In this document: positions 50,955-60,143 of the stretch, piece after piece
Numbering within the stretch: position 1 is the first letter of the stretch
Layout of the letters: every line of letters begins with the position of its first letter
Source: Lachnospiraceae bacterium
GTDB lineage: Bacteria > Bacillota > Clostridia > Lachnospirales > Lachnospiraceae
Direction of reading: 5' to 3'
Assembly: GCA_009911035.1 (NCBI GenBank)
Contig: QXWO01000027.1
Location: 1 to 64,000, forward strand
Length of the DNA: 64,000 nucleotides
The notes under the pieces: model-generated
Seen by the model: the letters and a program-made list of their open reading frames with translations, nothing else
Told to the model about the DNA's origin: nothing
The model's database searches: none
Program-made: the position numbers and the translations under genes

Positions 50955-52640
50955 TCACCCGGCATCGGGCCCGCCGGAATATCGGTCATATGCCCCCTGG
51001 TATACCGCCAGAAGTTTATCCATTCCACATTTATCCTTCAGGTGCTTCTTATATTTTTCCCATTCTTCATCTGTCGGCCCGCCATTTTTCAGCCACAGGC
51101 CTTCCTGTTCTGACACAGCGCTTTCAAAGTCTGCCCTATACCAGTCAATATCGTCCAGTTCCCTTCCTGTAAATACACAATCTACCGGATAGACAGCCGT
51201 ATCATCTACATAGGGCATCCAGAAATCATACAAATCTGTTAGACGCTCAATGGCACGGTCTTCCATTTTAAAAGTAGTCTGATAATAATCACTGAGAATC
51301 AGCTTAGGGCCTGCCACTTCACATTCGCCTTTTAATTCTCCTGAACCTTTTCCATACCTTTCCCGGCTTTCCTCGTCGGAAATACTCATCCATACACCAT
51401 CTTCATCTTGTTGTGTAAAATAAACGTCAACCGGCCCGTACTGAAGCTGCATGACAATTTCAGGATCATACCACCTGTCATAAAATTTCAGCAGATTTGC
51501 AGGGCTTTTACACGCTTTCGTAATATTCAACTGGCCGCTGTTGATTCCACCTCCGGTACGCACCGTCACATTGTGCGTTCCATCAGGCCCGTCGAGAACC
51601 GGGAGGAACACATAATCATCCGCATAATCACCCATCAGTTCCTCGATGTACCACCATGTAGAGACTCCCACATACCCCTGGGAACATTTGGAAATCAACT
51701 GTGTATCCGACTGGCTGAACATTTCCACATCCATCAGCCCTTCCGCATACCAGTCATGAAAATAGGTGACTGCCTTGCGGTATTCTTCCGAGACACATAC
51801 AAATTCCACCGTCCCGTCATCCCGCAAAACCAGGTCGTTGCAGACGTCATTGGGCCAGTTGGTAAATCCAAATCCCGCGTAAAAAATATTCTGGCCCCAG
51901 CACCACTGGTCAAATCCCGTGCTCATGGGAATGGTGCTTCCCGGCGCATTTCCGTAATACTTTGCACTCATATCGTTGTCTTTAAATGCTTTTAGTGCCG
52001 TGTACAGCTCGTCAAGAGTCGACGGCACTTCCAGCCCCAGTTCATCCAGCCATGCCTTATTAATCATCGCAAACTGGGGAATGGAATAAATGCTATAATC
52101 TTCCGGTGCGCCAATTCCCGCCGTTCCCATACGCTCCCCGGCAGGAAGCCCGTATATATAACCATCATCCATGGTAATGGCGCTTCGTATGTCGGGATTC
52201 TCCTCCAGGATTTTACTTAAATTCGGCATATATTCTTCGGTAAGATAAGGGGTCAGGTCAATAAAGGTCCCGTCATCCCCGTAGCGGGATATGTCATAAT
52301 TGCTGAACCCCACACCCATAAAAGCGTCCGGCAGTTCGTCCCCTGCAATACGTATATTGACCTGTTCTGCCAGAGATTCACTCATGGTAGTCCAGTCAAT
52401 GCTTATCCCGGCCTCTTCCTGAAGCTGATTGAGTACCACATTGTCCTGATATCCCGGGCTCAGTGCACTCTGGGCGCCCATAATGGCAAATTGGGTCTGG
52501 GAAGTATCTGTATTTGCAACGCCTTTTTCATGGTTTCCGTAATCCCTGCTGCCGCACGCAGTTAATGATAACACAAGGCTCCCAGCTAGTACACCAAATA
52601 CCAATTTTTTTCCATAATTGCACTTTTTCAACTTTCTCAT
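50955..52640 (-). CDS. Sugar-binding lipoprotein (LplA-like)
   Basis: A 561-residue lipoprotein. Signal MRKLKKCNYGKKLVFG leads to a lipobox LSLTACGS. The mature part is a long family 1 binding protein with QEEAGISIDWTTMSESLAEQVN, IAGDELPDAFMGVGFSN and the late motif GGINSGQLNITKACKSPANLLKFYDRWYDPE, typical of the LplA/YtcQ group. It delivers a sugar to the two LplBC-type permeases. It lies two codons after the LplC-like gene and ahead of the GH32 gene, so a beta-fructoside is the probable ligand. Confidence 0.92.
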   Translation of the reverse strand: MRKLKKCNYGKKLVFGVLAGSLVLSLTACGSRDYGNHEKGVANTDTSQTQFAIMGAQSALSPGYQDNVVLNQLQEEAGISIDWTTMSESLAEQVNIRIAGDELPDAFMGVGFSNYDISRYGDDGTFIDLTPYLTEEYMPNLSKILEENPDIRSAITMDDGYIYGLPAGERMGTAGIGAPEDYSIYSIPQFAMINKAWLDELGLEVPSTLDELYTALKAFKDNDMSAKYYGNAPGSTIPMSTGFDQWCWGQNIFYAGFGFTNWPNDVCNDLVLRDDGTVEFVCVSEEYRKAVTYFHDWYAEGLMDVEMFSQSDTQLISKCSQGYVGVSTWWYIEELMGDYADDYVFLPVLDGPDGTHNVTVRTGGGINSGQLNITKACKSPANLLKFYDRWYDPEIVMQLQYGPVDVYFTQQDEDGVWMSISDEESRERYGKGSGELKGECEVAGPKLILSDYYQTTFKMEDRAIERLTDLYDFWMPYVDDTAVYPVDCVFTGRELDDIDWYRADFESAVSEQEGLWLKNGGPTDEEWEKYKKHLKDKCGMDKLLAVYQGAYDRYSGGPDAG

Positions 52641-52659
52641 AATCTGATTCCTTTCCAAA

Positions 52660-53568
52660 TCAACCTTTTACCGCACCGGCCATAAACCCTTTTTCAAAAT
52701 ACTTTTGTACAAATGGGTAAATTGCCAGCATCGGCGCAGCCGCTATGATGATGGATGAAAATTTAATCATTTCTGTCATCTTATTCAGTTCTGCAAACCC
52801 TCCTGATATCGTGCTTGCCTGGCTTGCGCTGGCCGAACTCTTGATCAGAATATTGCGCAGGACAAGAGGCAGAGGCGCCTTTGACGGCGACGGCAGATAA
52901 ATCATGGAAGTAAACCAGTCATTCCAGTATGCCACCATGCTGAACACCACCATAACTGCCATAATGGAACGGCTTAAGGGCACCACAATCTGGATAAACG
53001 TCGTCCATTTGGATGCGCCGTCTATTTCCGCCGCTTCCGTCATTGCCCTGGGAATGCTGTTTTCAAAAAAATTCCTTACAATGATCATATTTCCCACCGC
53101 AACGCCGCCCGGAAGGAAAAGCGCCCACATATTATTGATCAGCCCTGTTTCCTTTACAACCAGATAAGTAGGAACCATGCCGCCCCCAAAATACATGGTG
53201 ATAATGAAAAAAATACTGAAAAACTTTCTCCCCGGCAAATCTCTTATGCTTAAGGGATATGCCGCCAGATAAAGTACAACCACTGAAAATACGGTGCCGA
53301 TTATCGTATATTTAAAACTGTTCAAAAGACCTGTAAGAATACTAGGGTCAGAAAACACGGCCTTATATCCATCCAGCGTAAATTTGCTGGGCAGAAGAAA
53401 TGTTTTTCCCGCATATACATCATAGGGGTCTGACACCGAGGCCGCCAGCACATAGTATAAGGGATACGCAACCAGAAACAGGATAACAGCACAGATGACC
53501 ACCAGAACAATGTCACTGCTTTTTTCAGAAAGTCCTGTCAGCTTTCCGGATCTTACATTTGCTTTCAT
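52660..53568 (-). CDS. Sugar ABC importer permease (LplC/YtcP-like)
   Basis: A 302-residue CUT1 permease with six helices, the EAA loop EAAEIDGASKWTTFIQIVVPLSRS and the family hallmark YFGGGMVPTYLVVKETGL. The ending FEKGFMAGAVKG is typical. It is the C-type partner of the upstream LplB-like permease. Confidence 0.93.
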   Translation of the reverse strand: MKANVRSGKLTGLSEKSSDIVLVVICAVILFLVAYPLYYVLAASVSDPYDVYAGKTFLLPSKFTLDGYKAVFSDPSILTGLLNSFKYTIIGTVFSVVVLYLAAYPLSIRDLPGRKFFSIFFIITMYFGGGMVPTYLVVKETGLINNMWALFLPGGVAVGNMIIVRNFFENSIPRAMTEAAEIDGASKWTTFIQIVVPLSRSIMAVMVVFSMVAYWNDWFTSMIYLPSPSKAPLPLVLRNILIKSSASASQASTISGGFAELNKMTEMIKFSSIIIAAAPMLAIYPFVQKYFEKGFMAGAVKG

Positions 53569-53578
53569 ACCGCACCTC

Positions 53579-54520
53579 CTATATAAAGCTTGTATCTTCA
53601 GATATCTTTCCCGCTATCTTATTGACCACGATCAGCAGGATAATATTTACCACTGTATTGAACAGTCCCACCGCCGTAGAATAACTGTACTTGGCATTTT
53701 CAATACCCTGCTGGTAAACATAAACAGCAATCACATCGCTTGCAGCCTTATTCAAATCTGTCTGAAGCAGCCACACCTTCTCAAATCCTACATTCATCAG
53801 TCCGCCTGCACTCATAATCAGATTCAGCACCATGACAGAAGCAAGCTGCGGCAGATCAATATGAATAATCCTCTGAAACATGGATGCGCCGTCAACCTTT
53901 GCCGCTTCATAAAGAGATGTGTCAACGCTGGACAGGGTAGCCATATAAACGATAATTCCCCATCCTGCATCCTGCCAGATACCAGATGCAATATAGATAG
54001 TGCGGAATGCTGCGGATTCTGTCAAAAAGTCAATAGACGTCCCCGCTATCAAATTGATCAGTCCTCCCGAAGGACTTAAAAAAATACGGATCATACCGCA
54101 GATAACCATAGTGGAAATAAAGTGCGGCGCATAAAGCACTGTCTGCGTAACTCTTTTAAACTTGTGAAACCTCATCTGATTTAGCATCAGGGCGAGGATA
54201 ATTGGGATGGGAAATCCCCACAGCAGACTGTAAAAGCTTAGTAGTATCGTATTTTTAATCATCCGCCAAAAGGTCGGCGCACTGAAAAACCGCCAGAACC
54301 ATTCAAGGCCGATCCATTCGCTTCCTGCAAATCCCCGGCTCGCTTTGTAATCTCTAAAGGCAATCTGTATCCCATACATTGGTATGTACTTATAAATGAT
54401 TGTCAATATGACCGGGACTGCCAGCATTGCATAGAGCTGCCAGTTATCCCGTATCCGTCTCCCCAGCGGCCTTTCAAGTACCATTCCCGGGCTGGCCCCA
54501 GTCCGTTTACTTTTATTCAT
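53579..54520 (-). CDS. Sugar ABC importer permease (LplB/YteP-like)
   Basis: A 313-residue CUT1 permease with six helices, the N-terminal family pattern PVILTIIYKYIPMYGIQIAFRDYKASRGFAGSEW and the EAA loop EAAKVDGASMFQRIIHIDLPQLAS. ATG 54520 follows GAAAGGAGAGAA. First gene of the operon; no ATPase gene is present, so a shared ATPase is expected. Confidence 0.93.
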   Translation of the reverse strand: MNKSKRTGASPGMVLERPLGRRIRDNWQLYAMLAVPVILTIIYKYIPMYGIQIAFRDYKASRGFAGSEWIGLEWFWRFFSAPTFWRMIKNTILLSFYSLLWGFPIPIILALMLNQMRFHKFKRVTQTVLYAPHFISTMVICGMIRIFLSPSGGLINLIAGTSIDFLTESAAFRTIYIASGIWQDAGWGIIVYMATLSSVDTSLYEAAKVDGASMFQRIIHIDLPQLASVMVLNLIMSAGGLMNVGFEKVWLLQTDLNKAASDVIAVYVYQQGIENAKYSYSTAVGLFNTVVNIILLIVVNKIAGKISEDTSFI

Positions 54521-54567
54521 ATTTTCTCTCCTTTCCAACAAAGCATTCCGCTTCATGCCGCGCGTTC

Positions 54568-54623
54568 ATGAAACGTTATTTTTATTGTAGCTCAAAAATA
54601 TCACTTCTGACATAAAAAGTCAA
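54568..54623 (-). promoter_or_regulatory. Promoter and operator of the fructoside operon
   Basis: TTGACT (54618-54623), a 17-bp spacer and TATTTT (54595-54600) on the minus strand point towards the importer genes. The motif ATGAAACGTTAT (54568-54579) lies just downstream of the predicted start site, a typical repressor position. Confidence 0.6.
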
Positions 54624-54721
54624 TATAATATTTACATATTTTTGTCATTTTCTTTCATTTTTATTTATTTTTGCCAAATATCATTGTGCATTTTTGTTAG
54701 TTATTGCACTACTATTTTCAC

Positions 54722-54768
54722 ATAACGTTTCATAAAACATTGCATTTACAAAACTAATTCTATATACT
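54722..54768 (+). promoter_or_regulatory. Promoter of the LacI gene with upstream operator copy
   Basis: TTGCAT (54740-54745), a 17-bp spacer and TATACT (54763-54768) face the LacI gene. ATAACGTTTCAT (54722-54733), the reverse complement of the 12-base motif at 54568, lies directly upstream of the -35 box. Confidence 0.6.
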
Positions 54769-54856
54769 ATAATAATTTAAAGTAGATAACTTATTAGATT
54801 ATTTTAAATATACAGCATAAAACACACCCGCTTTCCAATTTGTTTCACACACTTTC

Positions 54857-54868
54857 ATGAAATGTTAT
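54857..54868 (+). promoter_or_regulatory. Third operator-like copy in the LacI leader
   Basis: ATGAAATGTTAT differs by one base from the motif at 54568-54579. It lies between the predicted start site and the LacI ATG, so autoregulation is possible. Confidence 0.5.
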
Positions 54869-54935
54869 ATCTCTTTGCCGGTACACATACTGCTGACAGC
54901 ATACTATTGGGAAGTTCAAATATAAGGAGGTCTGC

Positions 54936-55943
54936 ATGAAGAAAAACAATTCCGTTCCTACCATGAAAGACGTTGCCGCCGAAGCCGGCGTCGCCCTTGG
55001 TACCGTTTCCAAAGTTGTAAACGGCCTGCCCGTAGGCGACTCTTACAGAATCCGGGTTGAAGACGCCATAAAAAAGCTGAATTATCAGGTCAACAGTTAC
55101 GCACAGGGATTAAAGGCAGATAAAACCCATACCATAGCCCTGCTGATTCCAAACACGGTACAGCCCTTTTATGCATCCCTTGTTTACCACATTAATCTTT
55201 CGCTGCTCAAACGCAAATACCGGATGCTGCTATGTTCCACCGACTATGACACAAGCCTGGAACAGGAATATATCACCATGGCGCAACAGAACAAGGTGGA
55301 CGGAATCATCGGCCTTACTTATAATCCAAATTTAATAATCGAAGAAAGTACGCCTTTTGTGGCAATTGACCGTTCCATGGGCCCCAAGATTCCGTGTGTG
55401 GCTTCCGACAACTTTGCGGGAGGGCAGTTGGCCGCCGAAAAGCTGGCCGACTTAGGTTGTAAAAATGTAGCTTTCCTGCGGACAGGTTCCTCCCTTACCA
55501 ATGAACCCAATAAGCGCAAGGCAGGCTTTGAAAACGGCTGCCTTTCCCGTAGCCTTAAATATGAGATGAAAATACTAAATGACGGGGAACCTTTTGAAGA
55601 ATTTGAAAAATTCCTTATGGAACATATTTATAACGGCAAGTTATCTTTTGACGGTATTTTCTGTGTGACAGACAGTCTCGCATTCTCTATAATACAAATC
55701 CTGCAAAAACTGGGACAAAAAATCCCGGAAGATGTGCAGATAATCGGTTTTGACGGCGTCCGGCACTTCGGAAATAAAAATTACGTCTGCTCCACCATCG
55801 TGCAGCCTGTATCAGAAATGGCCGAGATGTGTGTTGAACTTCTTCTTCAGGAAAATATGCCCACCAGGCCGCCCCTTGTATGCCTGCCCGTTACCTACGC
55901 ATATGGCGGAACTACTTCAGAAACCGCAGGGGCTCTGACATGA
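54936..55943 (+). CDS. LacI-family transcriptional regulator
   Basis: A 335-residue regulator with an N-terminal helix-turn-helix (TMKDVAAEAGVALGTVSKVVNG) and hinge, then a periplasmic-binding-like sensor domain (TIALLIPNTVQPFYASLVYHI, DNFAGGQLAAEKL, FCVTDSLAFSIIQILQKLGQKIPEDVQIIGFDG). ATG follows ATAAGGAGG. It is transcribed away from the LplABC-GH32 operon; a set of 12-base repeats in the shared region suggests that it represses that operon in the absence of its sugar. Confidence 0.93.
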   Translation: MKKNNSVPTMKDVAAEAGVALGTVSKVVNGLPVGDSYRIRVEDAIKKLNYQVNSYAQGLKADKTHTIALLIPNTVQPFYASLVYHINLSLLKRKYRMLLCSTDYDTSLEQEYITMAQQNKVDGIIGLTYNPNLIIEESTPFVAIDRSMGPKIPCVASDNFAGGQLAAEKLADLGCKNVAFLRTGSSLTNEPNKRKAGFENGCLSRSLKYEMKILNDGEPFEEFEKFLMEHIYNGKLSFDGIFCVTDSLAFSIIQILQKLGQKIPEDVQIIGFDGVRHFGNKNYVCSTIVQPVSEMAEMCVELLLQENMPTRPPLVCLPVTYAYGGTTSETAGALT

Positions 55944-55969
55944 GACTTGTCAAATAATCAAGCGATACA

Positions 55970-56005
55970 AAATTCCCCGGCAGAGCATCCTCTGCCGGGG
56001 AATTT
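55970..56005. terminator. Bidirectional terminator between LacI and flagellin genes
   Basis: AAATTCCCCGGCAGAG and CTCTGCCGGGGAATTT form a perfect 16-bp stem with a CATC loop; T-rich ends occur on both strands. It serves the two convergent genes. Confidence 0.9.
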
Positions 56006-56045
56006 TTAAGGGGAATACAGAAAAATATGTAAACTTCTGTTTAAA

Positions 56046-59000
56046 CTATCGAAGCAGGTCTATCACATTCTGTGCCTGCTGGTTTGCCTGGGCAACAATT
56101 GTCTGGGAAGCCTGCGACATAAAGTTGTTTTTGGCCTGTTCCATTACCGCATATGCCATATCCGTATCGCGGATGGCCGCCTCACTGACCTGTGTGTTTT
56201 CAATGATATTGTTGTTATTATCAATGGTGTGCTCTAAACGGTTCTGCATGGAGCCATATGTGCTTCGTTTGGAGCTTACCAGATTAATCGCATCTTTCAC
56301 GCGGTCAATAGACTTCTCTGCATATTTGGGCTTACTTATGGTGATAGTATTGATCCCCAGCGCGGCAGAGCTGACACGGGTGCGGAGCATTTCCACCACA
56401 TCCTTTGTTTCCGTTCCTACCAGAATGAGCATTGGATCCCGCCACGGCCTTCCTGCTTCCTCTAAGAACATGGCCACCCTTGCACTTCCGCCTATATCTG
56501 TTATGGTGTGTGTGCCTACCACCTTGTGGGAAATTTTCAATGCACCATTTTCCATGGTCGCCTTTAAAGGTGCCTTATTGCCGTCATCATCTCCATTTTC
56601 AAACAGGTCGTTGAGCATGTCTACAAATTCCTGCCCTGTATACGGCTTATTTTCAGGGAATGTATATTTGTAAGGCAGATTATCAGCAGTAAAACTAAAC
56701 ACGTTCTGCCCTTCTTTGAAAGTAATTCCTTTGGATATATCCTTCGTCCCGACAACATAAGTTTCCTTGGGCTTTCCGGTCGTTTTATAGAAGACAAAGC
56801 TGGCCGCACTTCCCCGGATACCATCCAGGACATACTTACCTTTGTCCGGCTCTTTATCTTTCTTTCTCTCCACAGCAATTTGCAATGCCCTGTCATCAAT
56901 AGCGCCTACAACGCCTGTATTTTTTCCGCCCACTGTTACCTTGATGTCAAAATCATCCAGTCCTTCTGCGTCAAATTTCTCCTGTATCTTTTCCTGCAAA
57001 ATTGCGGCAAGCTCATCTCCTGTATACACACCTTCCGGTATGATTATATCCATCTGCTTTTTAAAGTTCTTTGAGGCATCCGCACTTCCTGTATGTTCGA
57101 AGTCAAAAGTGAACACATCATTGGCGCCGGCGAATATCTCAACAGGCTCTGCCTTTAAGTCCTTACGGCCTATGATATAAGCTGCTCTGTAGTCACTGTC
57201 GGTATAGGTACCTTCTGTCCTGGAACTATAAAGGTCACTTGCCGTTGTTTTGCACAAAAGCACATCCATTTTAAAGCTTCCCGATGAATTAATAACATTA
57301 CTGTCCGCAACAAATTGAAGCCTTCCATCATTTAAAACGGCAACCGTCACTTTATCTTTTAATGCCGAGTTGTCAATACTATTCTGCAATGCTGTTTTCA
57401 ACGCATCTCTTGAGGTATATGACCCTGAAGGTATGGTTATGGTGACAGCATCATTGGGATTACTTCCAATATTTAATGTCAGTTCATTGTTATTGCTGTC
57501 AATTGTTATATTTTCGGGAATTGCATTATGGGTCGTCAATGTAGCTTTGTATGACGACTGATTTCCATGTGTGGTAGTATTTGTCTGTGTCCCCAGCATT
57601 GCCCACCATGCGGAATTAGAACCTCCTATATTATAATTGCCAATACTCCAATAGCCATCAGCCACACTCGAAGGCGGTGTAGAAGTAAAAGTCAGCTTCC
57701 CCGTCGTGCTGTCATAAGATACACTTGTACTTTTAAGGTAAATGTCATTACTGTTGGCAAACTGATAATTCATTTCAGCCGCCAGACTTGCCATACTACT
57801 ATAAGTGCCGCTCCTTAAGGTAATCGTCTTGTAGCCGCCCCGTGTATCAAACTGCATTCTGTTTTTCTTATCATCGATTACAATGGGCTTCGAGCGCATG
57901 TCCTGAGGTATTGTGGCAGTGGATACAGCATTCACTTTTTTGATCTCTGTGGATCCCTGGGGACGGTCTATACTGCCGTTGGAATTCGTAAAACTCCCAT
58001 CGCGTATGGATGTATATGATCCCATAAAGAGCTTTTTGTAGGTTGAATTTTTCTGGGCATCACCCACAAAGTTAATTTCTTGTATATCTTTATTCAGCCC
58101 TTTTATAGCAATTCCGTTTCCATAAGGAACAAATTGAATTTTATCTTTTGCTAAGGCTATATTTTGTATTTTATTATTTATTGCTGCAAGCAGCGCATCG
58201 CGGTCGGTATAAGTTCCGCCTAAACCATCTATGGTATACTGCTTACCGCTGGGATTTGCCGTGTCATAAACATTAAACGTTAATTTTGCATCCGCATCCA
58301 GCTTGATCTCTCCAGTTAAAGACGCACTTCCCGTAAGCAGCGCATCCCGTCCATCGTAGCTGTTGGGCAGATATCTAGTGGAAAGAAACAGGGCGTCATA
58401 TGCATTGGCATAAACAGGATTTGACTTTGTATCAATTTCGATCCGGCTGCCGGTACCGCTTACTTTGCTTACCAACTCTAAACGGTATGGACTGGAAGTA
58501 TACCATGTAGCATATATCTGGTCTTTCAGTCCTGCCTGATTAAGTTTTAAATTAATTTCACTTATCAGGGAACTCATATCATATTCTTTATTATCTAGTT
58601 TTATTTCCGTAAAAGTGGCAGCATTGTTTACTTTGAGACTCAAAGTATTATTAGTATCGTTTATCAGGATTTTAGTCGTTGAACCCGCCGCATAACGTGC
58701 ATCGCCCACAATAAACGCTTCTGTCCCGCCAGTAGAATTTCCGTAATTTATATTATCATAAAACACAGAAGAATATACAGGCTTTGTAGACTCAAGCTTA
58801 AACATATTTCCCTTAAGTCCGGTAATGCTTATGGATGCGTCCCCGCCTTTGATCTGGATACAGGAACTGCCGTACTCCATAGCCATAACCCCATCAGCAC
58901 TGGAATGTTTGGCCAGTTCCTTATTCAGATAATCAATCATCTGTGAACGGGTATATGCTCCTGCCGGGATTTTTATGGAAACATAATTGGCATTATTCAT

Positions 59001-59864
59001 TTTTTCAACATAGAACCCAAGTTCATCATTTTGTCCAGTAGTAATAATCAAGGGGTCTGTCATGCCAAATACTGTAGTACCAAGCAGATTCGTGGAGGAA
59101 CTTCCCGTAGCATAGTCATAGAGGAGATAAGAAAGGGAGCCGTCAACAGTGGCAATTTCCGCTGGTCCTCCGTCTGTTCTTTCAAAATTAATGTTGCAGT
59201 AGCCCTTGTCCGTCAATTCAAACATGAATCCCGGGTTACAGGGCGAAAGTCCGGCCAGGGCGTCGTCGATTTCATCCATCAATTCCTGCGTGGTGTAAGA
59301 GCCTTCCGGTATAGTGAGCGTATATTCATTAGGGTTGTATTGTTTGGGAAGGCGAATGTTTAACTCATTTGCCAAAGAAGAAACTATGTGCTGTTGATTG
59401 TCGTCCCATTTTCTGTTTCCTGCAATCTGATAAAACGAATCTTCATGCTCTTCAAATACAGGCATATCATTATACTGGGTGTCATAATTGATACGGTCAA
59501 TCTCGGTGCGGAGCTGGTCAAATTCATTGTTCAGCGCAACGCGATCGCTTTCTGTACAGGTATCGTTGAGCGACTTGACTGCAAGCTCATTCATACGCTG
59601 TAACAAATCATGTACTTCGTTCATAGAACCATCAGCAATCTGGGCAAAAGAGATACCGTCCTGTGCATTAGCTGTTCCCTGTGTAAGGCCGCGGATCTGT
59701 CGGCGCATCTTTTCGGAAATGGCTAATCCCGCCGCATCATCTGCGGCCCTGTTAATCCGGTATCCGGAAGATAACTTTTCCGTTGTCTTCTTGGTCCTTT
59801 TGTCATTAATCAGGAATTGCCGGTTAGCGCTTATGGCGAGCATATTACTTTGAATGGAAATCAT
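56046..59864 (-). CDS. Giant flagellin with repeat-filled central region (1272 aa)
   Basis: The first 150 residues are a normal flagellin N-terminus (ANRQFLINDKRTKKTTEKLSSGYRINRAADDAAGLAISEKM, LLQRMNELAVKSLND), and the last 115 a normal C-terminus (NRLEHTIDNNNNIIENTQVSEAAIRDTDMA, NQQAQNVIDLLR). These form the filament core. Between them about 1000 residues replace the usual variable domain and carry roughly eight repeats of 100-130 residues, each with a strand, a turn of the form IPxGxYT, and a helix of the LxxxLNxxL type. This resembles flagellin IN-type modules. No protease motif was seen. GGGGGACA precedes the ATG. It stands alone, away from any flagellar operon, and is convergent with the LacI gene. 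Confidence 0.93.
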   Translation of the reverse strand: MISIQSNMLAISANRQFLINDKRTKKTTEKLSSGYRINRAADDAAGLAISEKMRRQIRGLTQGTANAQDGISFAQIADGSMNEVHDLLQRMNELAVKSLNDTCTESDRVALNNEFDQLRTEIDRINYDTQYNDMPVFEEHEDSFYQIAGNRKWDDNQQHIVSSLANELNIRLPKQYNPNEYTLTIPEGSYTTQELMDEIDDALAGLSPCNPGFMFELTDKGYCNINFERTDGGPAEIATVDGSLSYLLYDYATGSSSTNLLGTTVFGMTDPLIITTGQNDELGFYVEKMNNANYVSIKIPAGAYTRSQMIDYLNKELAKHSSADGVMAMEYGSSCIQIKGGDASISITGLKGNMFKLESTKPVYSSVFYDNINYGNSTGGTEAFIVGDARYAAGSTTKILINDTNNTLSLKVNNAATFTEIKLDNKEYDMSSLISEINLKLNQAGLKDQIYATWYTSSPYRLELVSKVSGTGSRIEIDTKSNPVYANAYDALFLSTRYLPNSYDGRDALLTGSASLTGEIKLDADAKLTFNVYDTANPSGKQYTIDGLGGTYTDRDALLAAINNKIQNIALAKDKIQFVPYGNGIAIKGLNKDIQEINFVGDAQKNSTYKKLFMGSYTSIRDGSFTNSNGSIDRPQGSTEIKKVNAVSTATIPQDMRSKPIVIDDKKNRMQFDTRGGYKTITLRSGTYSSMASLAAEMNYQFANSNDIYLKSTSVSYDSTTGKLTFTSTPPSSVADGYWSIGNYNIGGSNSAWWAMLGTQTNTTTHGNQSSYKATLTTHNAIPENITIDSNNNELTLNIGSNPNDAVTITIPSGSYTSRDALKTALQNSIDNSALKDKVTVAVLNDGRLQFVADSNVINSSGSFKMDVLLCKTTASDLYSSRTEGTYTDSDYRAAYIIGRKDLKAEPVEIFAGANDVFTFDFEHTGSADASKNFKKQMDIIIPEGVYTGDELAAILQEKIQEKFDAEGLDDFDIKVTVGGKNTGVVGAIDDRALQIAVERKKDKEPDKGKYVLDGIRGSAASFVFYKTTGKPKETYVVGTKDISKGITFKEGQNVFSFTADNLPYKYTFPENKPYTGQEFVDMLNDLFENGDDDGNKAPLKATMENGALKISHKVVGTHTITDIGGSARVAMFLEEAGRPWRDPMLILVGTETKDVVEMLRTRVSSAALGINTITISKPKYAEKSIDRVKDAINLVSSKRSTYGSMQNRLEHTIDNNNNIIENTQVSEAAIRDTDMAYAVMEQAKNNFMSQASQTIVAQANQQAQNVIDLLR

Positions 59865-59964
59865 AGCATTGTCCCCCTGACTGTATAATTTTTAGACCGT
59901 GAATCGTTCGGAATGTCCGTCTTTTCACATAATATTTGGTAAGATTTACCATTAATTTTACGTA

Positions 59965-59994
59965 ATGATACAGCAAAAAAACCAGCATAGTCAA
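59965..59994 (-). promoter_or_regulatory. Possible promoter of the giant flagellin gene
   Basis: TTGACT (59989-59994), an 18-bp spacer and TATCAT (59965-59970) on the minus strand resemble a vegetative promoter, with a leader of about 95 bases. A TAAA/GCCGATAA flagellar sigma-factor promoter was not found. A GGTAA-TTACC dyad lies in the leader near 59939-59951. Confidence 0.4.
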
Positions 59995-60143
59995 TTACCA
60001 ATAGTTCGCAACCATATTACCATTAGGTCTAAAAACCAAAAATTCAAAGTAAATGGGTTTTTTATTCCATCATACTTTGAATTTTTTATTTGTTATAATC
60101 AGGCAATGCCTTCTTCAGGATATTTGCCACAGTAGGCAGGAGG

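Noticed and set aside
54560-54870. CcpA cre site in the LacI intergenic region
   Set aside because: The repeats resemble TGAAACGTT but do not fit the cre consensus at the central purine-CG positions.
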